A stretch of 64,000 bases of DNA from contig NZ_JACRSY010000009.1 in assembly GCF_014384995.1 (NCBI RefSeq), positions 1 through 64,000 of the forward strand, written 5' to 3'. Below the pieces are notes generated by a model. That model saw only the letters and a program-made list of their open reading frames with translations, made no database searches and was not told the origin of the DNA. Source of the DNA: Zhenhengia yiwuensis (GTDB lineage: Bacteria; Bacillota; Clostridia; Lachnospirales; Cellulosilyticaceae). This document shows positions 1 through 7,514 of this stretch, piece after piece (the first letter of the stretch is position 1; every line of letters starts with the position of its first letter). A program made the translations under genes and the position numbers.

Positions 1-134
1 TAAAAACATTGTAAGGAAGTGGGTCAATTCTAGGTGTAAATCTAGGGTGGGTCAACTTTAAGTATAAATATCTAGATTTACTAGTTACAAGACCTGGGTC
101 TAATTTAAACGTAAATTTTTAAAAAAGTGGGTCA
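1..134. mobile_element. Probable terminal segment of an IS21-family insertion sequence
   Basis: Four copies of a GTGGGTCA-like box lie at 19-26, 47-54, 94-101 (CTGGGTCT) and 127-134, each followed by AT-rich text resembling 'tttaagtataaat'. Multiple internal repeats at the ends, with outer tips reading TG...CA, are known for IS21-family (IstA/IstB) elements. If the outer box marks the tip, the element ends near 134. The reading frame directly downstream is a phage gene lacking its 5' half, as expected after an insertion. No transposase gene is inside the window, so the family is inferred from the repeat architecture alone. Confidence 0.5.
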
Positions 135-327
135 GAACAGCTTGAAAATCTACACAGGAGAAGCCTCTTTTGCTACACATAATCATAAAATTAGTGCATC
201 CTACAATTTGAGTGGAACAGCAGATATAGTTTTTAAGGCTGACCTAAAAAGTGGAGATCTATTAGCTCTTATGCCTACAGAAAATAGGCAAACCTATATC
301 GTGATTTGTAAGGTGGTGAAGCTATGA
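127..327 (+). pseudogene. 5'-truncated DUF2577 (XkdR-like) phage baseplate protein
   Basis: This open frame encodes 66 residues. From about residue 4 it matches the C-terminal half of the DUF2577/XkdR-type tail proteins: an SLKI segment, a conserved His-Asn-His (THNH) and the terminal strand LLALMPTENRQTYIVICKV. Family members are around 100 residues and begin with an alpha helix that is missing here. The apparent GTG start at 127 lies inside the IS-like terminal box, has no Shine-Dalgarno sequence and is preceded by an in-frame stop at 112-114. I infer the gene was broken by the mobile-element insertion. The last four bases overlap the XkdS-like start, as in intact baseplate operons. Confidence 0.6.
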
Positions 328-734
328 GTTTGTTTCCATTTATAAGAAGTGTGGAAGAACAGGCAATACCCACACCTAAAGCCTACAAAGAATATGAATT
401 TAACTTTGAAGCAGGCAAACTTACAGGGAGATTATTAGAAGGTAAAGAAGCCCTTAGGATGTGGATATATAAAACTCTTCTTACACAACGTTATAGATAT
501 ACTATTTATAGTTGGGACTTTGGACAGGATTTAGACGAGCTTATTGGACAAGGGTATGAGAAAGGATTTATTAGAAGTGAGGTTGAAAGACGTATTAAGG
601 ATTGCTTACTTATTAATGATAAGATTACAGCCTGCACCCATTTCAACATTCAACTAATTAATGACCAACTAAATGTAGACTTTACAGTTAACACTATTTA
701 TGGGGAGGTGGAAATCAATGGCCCTAACATATGA
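324..734 (+). CDS. DUF2634 (XkdS-like) phage baseplate protein
   Basis: A 136-residue protein with the pattern of the DUF2634/XkdS family, a gp25-like baseplate wedge component of PBSX- and Mu-type contractile tails. Typical features are the central segment EALRMWIYKTLLTQRYRYTIY followed by GQDLDELIGQG and a C-terminal strand-rich part. The start is set by an AAGGTGGTG ribosome site and an ATGA overlap with the truncated upstream gene. It overlaps the XkdT-like gene downstream, so the tail genes are translationally coupled. The product is a structural virion part, not an enzyme. Assignment to the family is firm; the exact position in the baseplate is inferred. Confidence 0.8.
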   Translation: MSLFPFIRSVEEQAIPTPKAYKEYEFNFEAGKLTGRLLEGKEALRMWIYKTLLTQRYRYTIYSWDFGQDLDELIGQGYEKGFIRSEVERRIKDCLLINDKITACTHFNIQLINDQLNVDFTVNTIYGEVEINGPNI

Positions 735-1770
735 TGCATTATTACAAAGAGCGCTTAAGAGGGTATCAAGTCAAATGGATACTTCTGAGGGTTCTTTTTT
801 ATTTGATGCCATAGCACCATGTGTTGCTGAACTTTATGAAGCTTATTTGCACATTGAGGAACTAGAGAAGAGAGTCTTTGCAGATACAGCTTATGGTGAA
901 TACCTAGAAAGAAGAACAGCTGAAAGAGGTATCTATAGAAAGTCAGCAACTTATGCCACTAGGAAGGCTTATTTTAATATTGATGTACCTATTGGTTCAC
1001 GATGGGCAAAAGAAGAATTGGTGTATACAGTCACCGAGAAGGTGCAAGAGGGTGTATTTCTCGCCAAGGCGAACCAAACTGGTGCAATAGGTAATAGATA
1101 TAGTGGAGAGTTGGTGAATATGGACTTCATAGAGAACCTAGAAAGTGCAACTTTAGGAGAAGTGGTGATTGCTGGTGAAGATGAGGAAGAAGATGAATCA
1201 TTAAGGTTAAGATACTTTAGGAGTTTTGAAAAAGAAGCCTTTGGAGGGAATAAACGTGACTATGAAGAGAAGATTGGAAGTATAGAAGGGGTAGGTGTGG
1301 TTAAAGTTTACCCTACTTGGGCTGGAGGTGGCACTGTGAAAGTAAGGTTACTTGATGCTGAACATAATGTACCTTCACCTGAATTAGTTCAAACGGTTCA
1401 AGAGTTAGTTGACCCAATAGAAACAAGTGGAGAAGGCTTAGGTATAGCACCCATAGGGCATAAGGTTACAGTAGAAGGTGCAGAAGAAGTAGAAGTACAG
1501 ATAACCACACAACTTATCTTTAAAGGGATAGACTGGGATAATATTAAAAATGAAGTAACAAGTGTGGTTGAGGAATACTTTAAACAACTCAGGTCAAAGT
1601 GGAATGAAGAAGATATAGTAGTTAGGATAAGTCAAATTGAAGCAAGGTTATTAGAGATAGAAGGCATTATAGATGTACAAGGAACTAAGCTAAATGGAAG
1701 CAGTACTAACCTTTATTTAACTGATGAACAGGTTCCTGTACTTGTAGGTGTGACTAATGAAACTGAATAA
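718..1770 (+). CDS. Baseplate J-like (XkdT/gpJ) protein
   Basis: A 350-residue protein of the baseplate J family (XkdT of PBSX, gpJ of P2), which forms the wedge linking the hub to the tail fibres in contractile tails. The N-terminus MALTYDALLQRAL and the segment TSEGSFLFDAIAPCVAELYEAY, and later a GGNKRDYEEKIGSIEGVGVVKV-like core, are typical of the family. I chose ATG 718 over the in-frame ATG 700 because GGGGAGGTGG (701-710) lies just upstream of it. The gene overlaps both neighbours, consistent with one baseplate operon. Order XkdR-XkdS-XkdT-DUF2313 matches PBSX-like phages. Confidence 0.85.
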   Translation: MALTYDALLQRALKRVSSQMDTSEGSFLFDAIAPCVAELYEAYLHIEELEKRVFADTAYGEYLERRTAERGIYRKSATYATRKAYFNIDVPIGSRWAKEELVYTVTEKVQEGVFLAKANQTGAIGNRYSGELVNMDFIENLESATLGEVVIAGEDEEEDESLRLRYFRSFEKEAFGGNKRDYEEKIGSIEGVGVVKVYPTWAGGGTVKVRLLDAEHNVPSPELVQTVQELVDPIETSGEGLGIAPIGHKVTVEGAEEVEVQITTQLIFKGIDWDNIKNEVTSVVEEYFKQLRSKWNEEDIVVRISQIEARLLEIEGIIDVQGTKLNGSSTNLYLTDEQVPVLVGVTNETE

Positions 1771-2263
1771 GTACTTACCTGACTTTGTAAGTGGTATTAG
1801 TGAGTTTCAAGAGTTAGATAAAGCTTTAACACCTGAACTAGATGAACTTAACCACGCTATACAACAAATCCAGCAAAACCAATTCATAGAAACAGCTAAT
1901 CATGAAGGGTTAAGTTACTATGAAAGAATGCTTAAAATAAGACCTGATAAAGATATGGAGGTTAGAAGGTTCAATATATTAGCTAAGTTCAATTCTACAA
2001 TACCTTTTACTATGAGATGGCTACAAAATAGCTTAAATAGCACTGTTGGAAAAGAAAGTTACTTACTTGATCTCGATCATACCAACTACACTTTAACGAT
2101 CAGCATCATGAAACATAAAGAACACCTTATAGCACATCTAAGACAAGAGTTGGAGGATAAACTTCCAGCTCATTTAATTTTAATCATAAATAGATTAAGC
2201 CCTATCAATCTATCATATTATGTGGGTACATATATCCAAACAAGTGACACAATAGAAATCTAA
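1757..2263 (+). CDS. DUF2313 (YmfQ/XkdU-like) phage tail protein
   Basis: A 168-residue protein resembling DUF2313, usually found directly after the J-like wedge protein and before the tail fibre. The N-terminal helix carries DKALTPELDELNHAIQQI, followed by a motif GLSYYERMLKIRPDKDMEVRRFNI that is characteristic of the family (a short YERxLxI segment with basic residues). The start overlaps the end of the upstream gene by 14 bases and has a weak AGGTGTG ribosome site, suggesting translational coupling. It is probably a baseplate tip or tail-completion protein; its biochemical role is poorly known. Confidence 0.75.
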   Translation: MKLNKYLPDFVSGISEFQELDKALTPELDELNHAIQQIQQNQFIETANHEGLSYYERMLKIRPDKDMEVRRFNILAKFNSTIPFTMRWLQNSLNSTVGKESYLLDLDHTNYTLTISIMKHKEHLIAHLRQELEDKLPAHLILIINRLSPINLSYYVGTYIQTSDTIEI

Positions 2264-2278
2264 TATAAAGGAGACAAC

Positions 2279-3961
2279 ATGAGTGAATTTAAAACTAAAT
2301 CCATAACCACAAAAGGAATGGAATTACTTTCAAAAGCTCTTAGTGGAGAGCAGCTAGAATTTACAAGAATAGAAATGGGAAGTGGAAACTTTGAAGGAGA
2401 CATTGGTTCGGCAGAAGCATTAGTTGAAGTCAGACAAAGCTTGCCTATCAATAAAATAACAAGAAAAGGTAGTCAAGTTACCTTAAGCACATCTCTTAAA
2501 ATTGAAGATATAACCATACCCTTTGAATGGACTGAAATTGGAGTCTATGCAAGGGGGGAGGATAATGTAGAAGTGCTTTATATGTACGGACATACTACTA
2601 ATAGTTCCTATATCTCAAAGGATTCTTTAAATGAAAAGCTGATTAATGTAACCGTACTTGTAGCCAATACCACACAAGTTACAGCAGTCATTGATAAGAG
2701 TCTAGTCTATCTAACAGCTGAAGCTTTGAAGGAGCATGAAAGTGATGAGGAAGCTCATGGGGACATTAGGGCAAGTGTGGAAGAAATTCAAAGGCAAGTA
2801 GAGGGACTAGATGTATCTTGGGAGGGGATTCAGAATAAACCTACAGAGTTTCAACCTATTGACCACACCCACACAAAAGCACAAATAACTGACTTCCCTT
2901 CCTCACTTCCAGCTAATGGAGGTAATGCAGATACTGTAGGTGGAAAACAGTTTAATTGGTCTTTTGGCACTAAAGCACCCACACACCTATGGGGTTCAGA
3001 AGGTTCTAGTACAGAACAATATGTTTATCAGCCGAGTCAAGTAAGTGTAGGTCATGCAGTGAACTCAGATAAAATAGGCAATGTGTCAGCACAAAATATT
3101 GCAGTATATCTTGGCTCAAATCCAAGTACATCTATTATTAATAATCCAGCACATCATCAAAACTATGATTGTTGGGTACATAGTACACAAGCTACAGCTC
3201 TAGGATTGCCTGATGCAGGAAATTGGCACCTAAATTATAAGAAACATAATAATACTGATGGGTATGGTACACAAATAGCTATGCCATATGGAAGAAATGA
3301 AATGTATATGAGGTCTTCGTCAGGTAAGGCGTGGACAAGATGGGAGAGGCTAGGAGGAATGGGCATGCAAATAAGAGCAAGTAATCATATAAAAATAACC
3401 TATAATATTCCGAGTATGGATGTTACCCCTACAAGTACAGACAATGAAAAGAAATCCCATCGTAAGATCGCATTGCCTTGCACAAGACTGCCTAAATTAA
3501 ATGGTTCGGCTAGAATTAAGGTGACAACTACTTGGAGTGGTACAACCAAATCCAATGCATCAGCAGCAGGGAAAGCAAGTGGGTATTGTGAAATATTCCT
3601 AACAGCCTCTACCTTTCTAACAGATAGTCATAGCGTTAAAAAATCATTTGCTGATGCACCAGTGGGTACAAGTTTAGAGATAACACAGAATCAATCCTAT
3701 GCAAAATCCCCCAATTTGGCAGGTTTTATAACAATTGGTCTATCTGCTATAAATGATAACGGTTATGCAGAAGGGATTCAAACGGTTCAAGGGGGAGGCG
3801 CATTAAATGGTACATTAACACAATGTGGTGATGTTTGGTTTAATGATGAATCGGTCGATATGATGATTGTACCAACTTTATCACCACCTGGCTGGACTTC
3901 TTTTACTAAGCTTACTATGTCAGGTAAGGTAGAGATTTGTTATGACGAATTGAATGTATAA
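2279..3961 (+). CDS. Phage tail fibre / receptor-binding protein
   Basis: A 560-residue protein. Residues 1-160 match the N-terminal tail-fibre domain (DUF3751 type) that attaches to the baseplate, with the start MSEFKTKSITTKGMELLSKA. A middle segment (about 175-330) has a Thr/Ala-rich linker and GNADTVGGKQF, a motif typical of fibre repeats, then a pyocin-knob-like region ending in SSGKAWTRWERLGG. The C-terminal 200 residues are beta-rich without a family I recognise and probably form the receptor-binding tip. Ribosome site AAGGAGAC precedes ATG 2279. Tail fibres diversify quickly, so host range cannot be read from the sequence. Confidence 0.8.
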   Translation: MSEFKTKSITTKGMELLSKALSGEQLEFTRIEMGSGNFEGDIGSAEALVEVRQSLPINKITRKGSQVTLSTSLKIEDITIPFEWTEIGVYARGEDNVEVLYMYGHTTNSSYISKDSLNEKLINVTVLVANTTQVTAVIDKSLVYLTAEALKEHESDEEAHGDIRASVEEIQRQVEGLDVSWEGIQNKPTEFQPIDHTHTKAQITDFPSSLPANGGNADTVGGKQFNWSFGTKAPTHLWGSEGSSTEQYVYQPSQVSVGHAVNSDKIGNVSAQNIAVYLGSNPSTSIINNPAHHQNYDCWVHSTQATALGLPDAGNWHLNYKKHNNTDGYGTQIAMPYGRNEMYMRSSSGKAWTRWERLGGMGMQIRASNHIKITYNIPSMDVTPTSTDNEKKSHRKIALPCTRLPKLNGSARIKVTTTWSGTTKSNASAAGKASGYCEIFLTASTFLTDSHSVKKSFADAPVGTSLEITQNQSYAKSPNLAGFITIGLSAINDNGYAEGIQTVQGGGALNGTLTQCGDVWFNDESVDMMIVPTLSPPGWTSFTKLTMSGKVEICYDELNV

Positions 3962-4035
3962 ATGAAAGAGAATGTTAGACACTTAAGTTGCAATGCGCTT
4001 AGGTGATTTTTTATATCGAGAAAAGAGGTGACAAC

Positions 4036-4278
4036 ATGAATTTTACAGAATTACTACAGACCTTTGGCTTTCCAGTAGCTTGTGTGGCTTGCCTTGGATT
4101 TTACATTGCAAAGGTACAGGCAGAACAAAGAGTAGATTCGAAGGAACGAGAGGAGAAGCTACTTACACAGCTAGGAGAAATGTCAGCTACTAATAAGATG
4201 CTACTTGAAACCAATGCAATATTAGCAAGAGACATTAATACAAAACTCGATCAGATTGTGCAAAATATAAAACAGTAA
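4036..4278 (+). CDS. Small holin-like membrane protein (BhlA/UviB-like)
   Basis: An 80-residue protein. One hydrophobic helix (residues about 5-25, with FGFPVACVACLGFYIA) is followed by a charged amphipathic helix rich in Glu, Lys and Gln. This layout is that of BhlA/UviB and YvrJ-type holin-like proteins encoded beside phage endolysins. The start ATG 4036 is favoured by AGAGGTG at 4024-4030 over the upstream in-frame ATG 4003, which would place a charged tail before the helix. It sits 14 bases before the amidase gene, the usual place for a holin. A role in releasing endolysin is inferred from position. Confidence 0.6.
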   Translation: MNFTELLQTFGFPVACVACLGFYIAKVQAEQRVDSKEREEKLLTQLGEMSATNKMLLETNAILARDINTKLDQIVQNIKQ

Positions 4279-4292
4279 GAGAGGTACATAAG

Positions 4293-4946
4293 ATGCAAAT
4301 CAAAGAAATGTTCATTACACCAAACCCATATAGTAGACCACAGAAGAAGATAGGACAAATTAAAAATATCGTTATCCATTGGATTGGCAATGCTGGAACG
4401 ACAGCAGAAAATAATGCGAAGTATTTTGATGGATTAAAAGTAGGAAAAAAGAATTCAACGGGTGACTACATCTACGCATCATCCCATTACATTATAGGCA
4501 ATGATGGTGTGGTAGTAAGATGCCTTCCGGAAAGTGAAGTAGCCTATCATGCAAGTAAGGCTAATAGCTATTCTATAGGTATGGAGATATGCCATCCTGA
4601 TTGGTCAGGAAAGCCTACAGAAAAGGCGTATGACAGCCTTGTTAACCTATTAGTAGAATTGTGTAGAAGATATAAGTTAGAGCCCACACAAGCCATTATT
4701 CGCCATTATGACGTAACAGGGAAGGTATGTCCTAAGTATTATGTAGAAGATGTGGGAGCATTTAAGAGGTTGAAGGAAGAAGTGAAGGGCAAAATGGGTG
4801 AGGATAAAGAACTTGTGAAGGCTGTGAAAGTATTGCAGGAGAAGGGTATTATTAGTAGTCCTGAAGTGTGGATTAAGGGGAATTATACAAAGGATAATGT
4901 GAGGTCATTAGTAATAAAAGTGAGCTCTTATGTTGATAAAATATAG
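4293..4946 (+). CDS. Phage endolysin, N-acetylmuramoyl-L-alanine amidase (Amidase_2)
   Basis: A 217-residue zinc amidase expected to cleave the amide bond between N-acetylmuramic acid and L-alanine in peptidoglycan. Amidase_2 spans about residues 20-150. The likely zinc ligands are visible: His29 in IVIHW, His138 in IIRHYDVTGK and Cys146 in the same loop (KVCP). The catalytic-region segment SSHYIIGNDGVV and AYHA are also present. Residues about 165-217 form a small C-terminal domain that may bind the cell wall. There is no signal peptide, which fits holin-dependent release. It is the last gene of the tail-lysis cluster. Confidence 0.88.
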   Translation: MQIKEMFITPNPYSRPQKKIGQIKNIVIHWIGNAGTTAENNAKYFDGLKVGKKNSTGDYIYASSHYIIGNDGVVVRCLPESEVAYHASKANSYSIGMEICHPDWSGKPTEKAYDSLVNLLVELCRRYKLEPTQAIIRHYDVTGKVCPKYYVEDVGAFKRLKEEVKGKMGEDKELVKAVKVLQEKGIISSPEVWIKGNYTKDNVRSLVIKVSSYVDKI

Positions 4947-5041
4947 AATTTACAAATAATTGTTATAGGGTTATACTAAGATCAAGATATAAGGAAGTAG
5001 GGTTCAGTTTCTAGAATAGGTATTTGCAAGGGGGAAGTAGT

Positions 5042-5947
5042 ATGGAAGAATTTATGTTTAGTTTAAAGGACGGTAAGGAAATATTTATGCGTTATTTTAA
5101 TGCTTTAAAAGAAGCTCCTACCATCCTATATTTACACGGTGGGCCAGGTATGCATTGTGAAGACTTCCATTGCGCTGCGCATCATTTGTCAAAATCATTT
5201 AATGTGATTATGTTTGATCAACGAGGTGTAGTAAGATCTCAAAAGATTTACAGTGACGAGGAATTGAATGTTCAAATGTTAGTAGATGACTGTGAATATA
5301 TACGGGAATATTATAATATTGATAAATGGATTCTATTAGGTCATTCATTTGGAGGATTGCTTGCATTACTGTATGCATATCAGTATCCAAACTCAATACA
5401 GGCAGTAATCTACGAAAATTCTAATTGGGGTACTATTGATGCTATTCGAACAATACACAAAAATACTATAAAGGTATTATTAAAACATGGCTATAATGAA
5501 TTAGCTCATATGATAGAAGAAAAACTCACAAGCTCTAATGATGTAACAGAACTTGTTAACTTGCTGGGACAGATACCTCAAACTATTTTAGATGAGGTAT
5601 ACTATAACAAACCTTTAACCGAGGAGGTTAAGAAATATTGGTTATTAGGTAATGTTGATGATACACAATGGGAAAGTAGTAGAATTCATAGAGATAAAAT
5701 ATTAGAAGATGAGGTTAACAACAAAAGTTTTTTACCTTATTTAAAAATGATTAATTGTCCATCTCTGTTGATAAAAGGAGATAAAGATCCTGTTATGAGC
5801 AAATATTCGGCAGAGTACTTTCTCAATTATTCTCCCAATAGTAGGATTGAAGTAGTAAAAGATTGTGGCCATCTTGTGCATACGGATCAAGTAGAAAATT
5901 TTTGTGACATTATAATTAACTGGTTAAATGAGATATCTTTCAACTAA
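5042..5947 (+). CDS. Alpha/beta-hydrolase, proline-iminopeptidase-like (S33)
   Basis: A 301-residue alpha/beta-hydrolase. It has the oxyanion motif HGGPG, the DQRG motif of prolyl iminopeptidases, the nucleophile elbow GHSFGG, an acid in GDKDPV and the final His in DCGHLVH, so the catalytic triad is complete. The family removes N-terminal proline or hydrolyses small amides and esters; the substrate is not predictable. ATG 5042 is chosen because AAGGGGGAAG sits 5-13 bases upstream. It follows the endolysin in the same direction and precedes a strong terminator, the usual site of phage cargo ('moron') genes. It may also be a host gene stranded beside the prophage. Confidence 0.8.
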   Translation: MEEFMFSLKDGKEIFMRYFNALKEAPTILYLHGGPGMHCEDFHCAAHHLSKSFNVIMFDQRGVVRSQKIYSDEELNVQMLVDDCEYIREYYNIDKWILLGHSFGGLLALLYAYQYPNSIQAVIYENSNWGTIDAIRTIHKNTIKVLLKHGYNELAHMIEEKLTSSNDVTELVNLLGQIPQTILDEVYYNKPLTEEVKKYWLLGNVDDTQWESSRIHRDKILEDEVNNKSFLPYLKMINCPSLLIKGDKDPVMSKYSAEYFLNYSPNSRIEVVKDCGHLVHTDQVENFCDIIINWLNEISFN

Positions 5948-6007
5948 GCAATTAGTTATTCTATTCATGCAAAAAATAAAAAAGACATCAATAATATAAT
6001 TCAATGT

Positions 6008-6038
6008 GCCAGCCATCAAGGTTGGCCTTCTTTTTTTT
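6008..6038 (+). terminator. Rho-independent terminator after the hydrolase gene
   Basis: Stem GCCAGC / GTTGGC with a 7-base loop is followed by a run TTCTTTTTTTT. It ends the phage lysis/cargo transcript. Confidence 0.75.
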
Positions 6039-6100
6039 ACACCAATTCTTTATCCACACCCCTACATTTATTCTTCCATCCCCTATCCTATATATTTCCT

Positions 6101-6136
6101 ACCCCTTAGAACTTTTCTTCTAGGGGGTTCTTTTTT
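6101..6136 (+). terminator. Second hairpin with T-run
   Basis: Stem CCCCTTAGAA / TTCTAGGGGG (one G-T pair) with a short CTTTT loop is followed by TTCTTTTTT. It lies 65 bases after the first terminator and may insulate the downstream plasmid-like module. Confidence 0.65.
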
Positions 6137-6181
6137 ATTTCCAAGGGGGTTCCATGAAAACAGGGAGGGGGATATAAGGAT

Positions 6182-6328
6182 GTGAGGATAAATAATATAT
6201 TTATAATAAAGCTTATAATATGTTTTATAGTATCGTTATTGTTAAAGAAAGAGAGTAGGAAGAATGAGGACAATAAAAAACCACCATATGGTGGCTATTT
6301 TTTTGACTTTGATTTATTTTTTACATAA
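6182..6328 (+). CDS. Possible 48-residue membrane peptide
   Basis: A GTG-started frame is preceded at 10 bases by GGGAGGGGG (6163-6171). The predicted product has one strongly hydrophobic helix (residues about 5-21, IFIIKLIICFIVSLLL) followed by a very basic stretch (KKESRKNEDNKK). This resembles small type I toxin or phage membrane peptides in general layout only. The last 15 codons read through the hairpin at 6281-6294 and the 3' end of the opposite-strand ribbon-helix-helix gene, which argues against the full length being translated usefully. Otherwise 5948-6294 holds only two terminators. Confidence 0.25.
   Translation: MRINNIFIIKLIICFIVSLLLKKESRKNEDNKKPPYGGYFFDFDLFFT
6281..6294 (-). terminator. 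Terminator of the 54-residue ribbon-helix-helix gene
   Basis: The perfect palindrome CCACCATATGGTGG sits directly after the stop codon of the minus-strand gene. On that strand it is followed by TTTTTT, and on the plus strand by CTATTTTTTT, so it may act in both directions. Confidence 0.7.
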
Positions 6329-6459
6329 TCTTCAACGAGAAGAGCAACTTGGCTAGATACACTTCTTTTTTCTTTTTTGCAGATTTCTTTAAGTTGTTCA
6401 TATATATTCTTATCAAGAACTACTGATGCAGATACTTGAGTTTCTTTGTCGATTGCCAT
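6295..6459 (-). CDS. 54-residue ribbon-helix-helix (CopG/Arc-like) regulator
   Basis: This short minus-strand gene begins at ATG (6457-6459) behind a strong GAGGAGGT site and ends at TAG 6295. The product starts MAIDKETQVSASVVLDKNIY, then an amphipathic helix EQLKEICKKEK, the turn RSVSSQ and a second helix ALLVEDYVKN with a Lys/Ser tail. The alternating N-terminal strand and two helices match a ribbon-helix-helix DNA-binding fold, as in CopG copy-number and Arc repressors. It diverges from the replication-type operon, and a palindrome overlaps its own -35 box, so it is a plausible copy-number or autoregulatory repressor. The role is inferred from fold and position. Confidence 0.72.
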   Translation of the reverse strand: MAIDKETQVSASVVLDKNIYEQLKEICKKEKRSVSSQVALLVEDYVKNKSKSKK

Positions 6460-6492
6460 CAAATTACCTCCTCAAATTTAGTCAATATCTAT

Positions 6493-6521
6493 ATTTTAAA
6501 TGGTTTTACACTATGTGTAAA
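6493..6521 (-). promoter_or_regulatory. Promoter of the ribbon-helix-helix gene with an operator-like palindrome
   Basis: On the minus strand TTTACA (6516-6521) and TAAAAT (6493-6498) are separated by 17 bases. The -35 box is one arm of a perfect palindrome, TTTACAC-TAT-GTGTAAA, at 6505-6521. Repressor binding there would shut this promoter. Confidence 0.6.
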
Positions 6522-6535
6522 TAATTTTAATTTAA

Positions 6536-6579
6536 AGTTAGAAACGGTTATTGACAGTTAGAAACCTTTAAGCTATACT
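6536..6579 (+). promoter_or_regulatory. Sigma-A promoter of the rep/par operon overlapped by two direct repeats
   Basis: TTGACA (6551-6556), a 17-base spacer and TATACT (6574-6579) form a near-consensus promoter about 38 bases before the initiator-like gene. Two exact copies of AGTTAGAAAC, at 6536-6545 and 6556-6565, are spaced by 20 bases. One precedes the -35 box and one begins at its last base, as expected for an operator array bound by a ribbon-helix-helix protein. Confidence 0.7.
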
Positions 6580-6616
6580 ACACTTACATCTAGGATATAC
6601 AGAAAGGAACCACATC

Positions 6617-7180
6617 ATGCAAAATACATCAACCCAACTGGAAGGACTTTGGATAGACATTAACATCCTCAAGGATTCCAATTTAACACTTCAAGAAAAA
6701 TTTACTCTAGCAATCATCAAAGCATTAGACAAAAGCAATGGTTGCTTTGCATCAAACAAGTATTTTGCAGAAATCCTTCAAGTAACACCTAAACGAGCAA
6801 GTGATATTATTCAATCACTCATTACCAAGAATTACATAACCTCAACCCTTGAGGACAACTATAAAAGAACAATACGTGTGGTAAAGAATGAGCCACAACA
6901 AGAAAATATTGAAGAGGAGGCACCTCAAGAACAACAAGAACTATCAACCACACCACCTAAAAAGAAGCCACTCATGTGGAAAGGCTTCGACCTTAATAAG
7001 ATGGCTGAGGATGCAATCGAAAGACTTAAAAAAAGATTCCCTGAGCTAGAAGCTTTCCTAAAGGGGGAGCCTATAGATCAAGATCAACCCACTCGCTTTA
7101 GAACGAATGAAGAACTGGCAAGCACTTATAGGGAAGTACCAACTGAATGGTGTGGCGTAAGTCAACTACAATTTACATAG
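6617..7180 (+). CDS. Plasmid/phage replication-initiator-like winged-helix protein
   Basis: A 187-residue protein. Residues about 8-75 form a winged-helix module of the HTH_36/RepA-N type: a WIDINILKDSNLTLQEK opening, then AIIKALDKSNGCFASNKYFAEIL and a recognition helix TPKRASDIIQSLITKNY. The middle (about 88-115) is Glu/Gln/Pro-rich and disordered, and the C-terminal part contains an LKKRFPELEAFLKGE helix. Such proteins occur as replication or DNA-binding regulators on plasmids and plasmid-like phages. It has a good AAAGGAA site and heads an operon with a ribbon-helix-helix protein and a ParM homologue. Replication initiation is an inference; it could instead be a transcription regulator. 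Confidence 0.55.
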   Translation: MQNTSTQLEGLWIDINILKDSNLTLQEKFTLAIIKALDKSNGCFASNKYFAEILQVTPKRASDIIQSLITKNYITSTLEDNYKRTIRVVKNEPQQENIEEEAPQEQQELSTTPPKKKPLMWKGFDLNKMAEDAIERLKKRFPELEAFLKGEPIDQDQPTRFRTNEELASTYREVPTEWCGVSQLQFT

Positions 7181-7191
7181 AGGTAAGCAAC

Positions 7192-7494
7192 ATGGAACGA
7201 TTAAGCATAGCTATACCTAGTGACATGAAAAAGCAACTAGGACTTATGGCAAAGGCTAATTTTAGAAACCTAAATGGTGAGATTAATAAGGCCTTAGATG
7301 ATTATATAAGGAAGAATGGTGTAAGTGTGGTAGAAGATGCACCAAATTGGTGGGAGTGCGAGTCAAAAGAGCAAGAATGTCAACCACAGCAACACCTAAT
7401 TGAACCAATCAAGCATCAGCAAGAACCCATAGTACACCAAAATGCATCGATTATAACCACACTACACAACAATGATGAAATAGAAGAATTTTAA
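7192..7494 (+). CDS. Ribbon-helix-helix protein, ParR-like candidate
   Basis: A 100-residue protein starting at ATG 7192 behind AGAGGTA, just after the stop of the initiator-like gene. Residues 1-45 fit a ribbon-helix-helix unit: strand RLSIAIPSDM, helix KKQLGLMAKANF, turn RNLNGE and helix INKALDDYIRKNG. The remainder is Gln/His/Glu-rich and unstructured and could contact a partner. It lies 20 bases before a ParM-like actin gene. In type II partition systems, ParR is a small ribbon-helix-helix centromere-binding adaptor for ParM; usually it follows parM, whereas here it precedes it. A ParR role is therefore likely but not proven. Confidence 0.55.
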   Translation: MERLSIAIPSDMKKQLGLMAKANFRNLNGEINKALDDYIRKNGVSVVEDAPNWWECESKEQECQPQQHLIEPIKHQQEPIVHQNASIITTLHNNDEIEEF

Positions 7495-7514
7495 CCAACA
7501 GGGAGTATGACAAC

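Noticed and set aside
1..134. CRISPR-like repeats
   Set aside because: The four GGGTCA boxes are unequal in spacing and only 8 bases are shared, so they fit transposon end repeats and not a CRISPR array. No CRISPR array was seen elsewhere.
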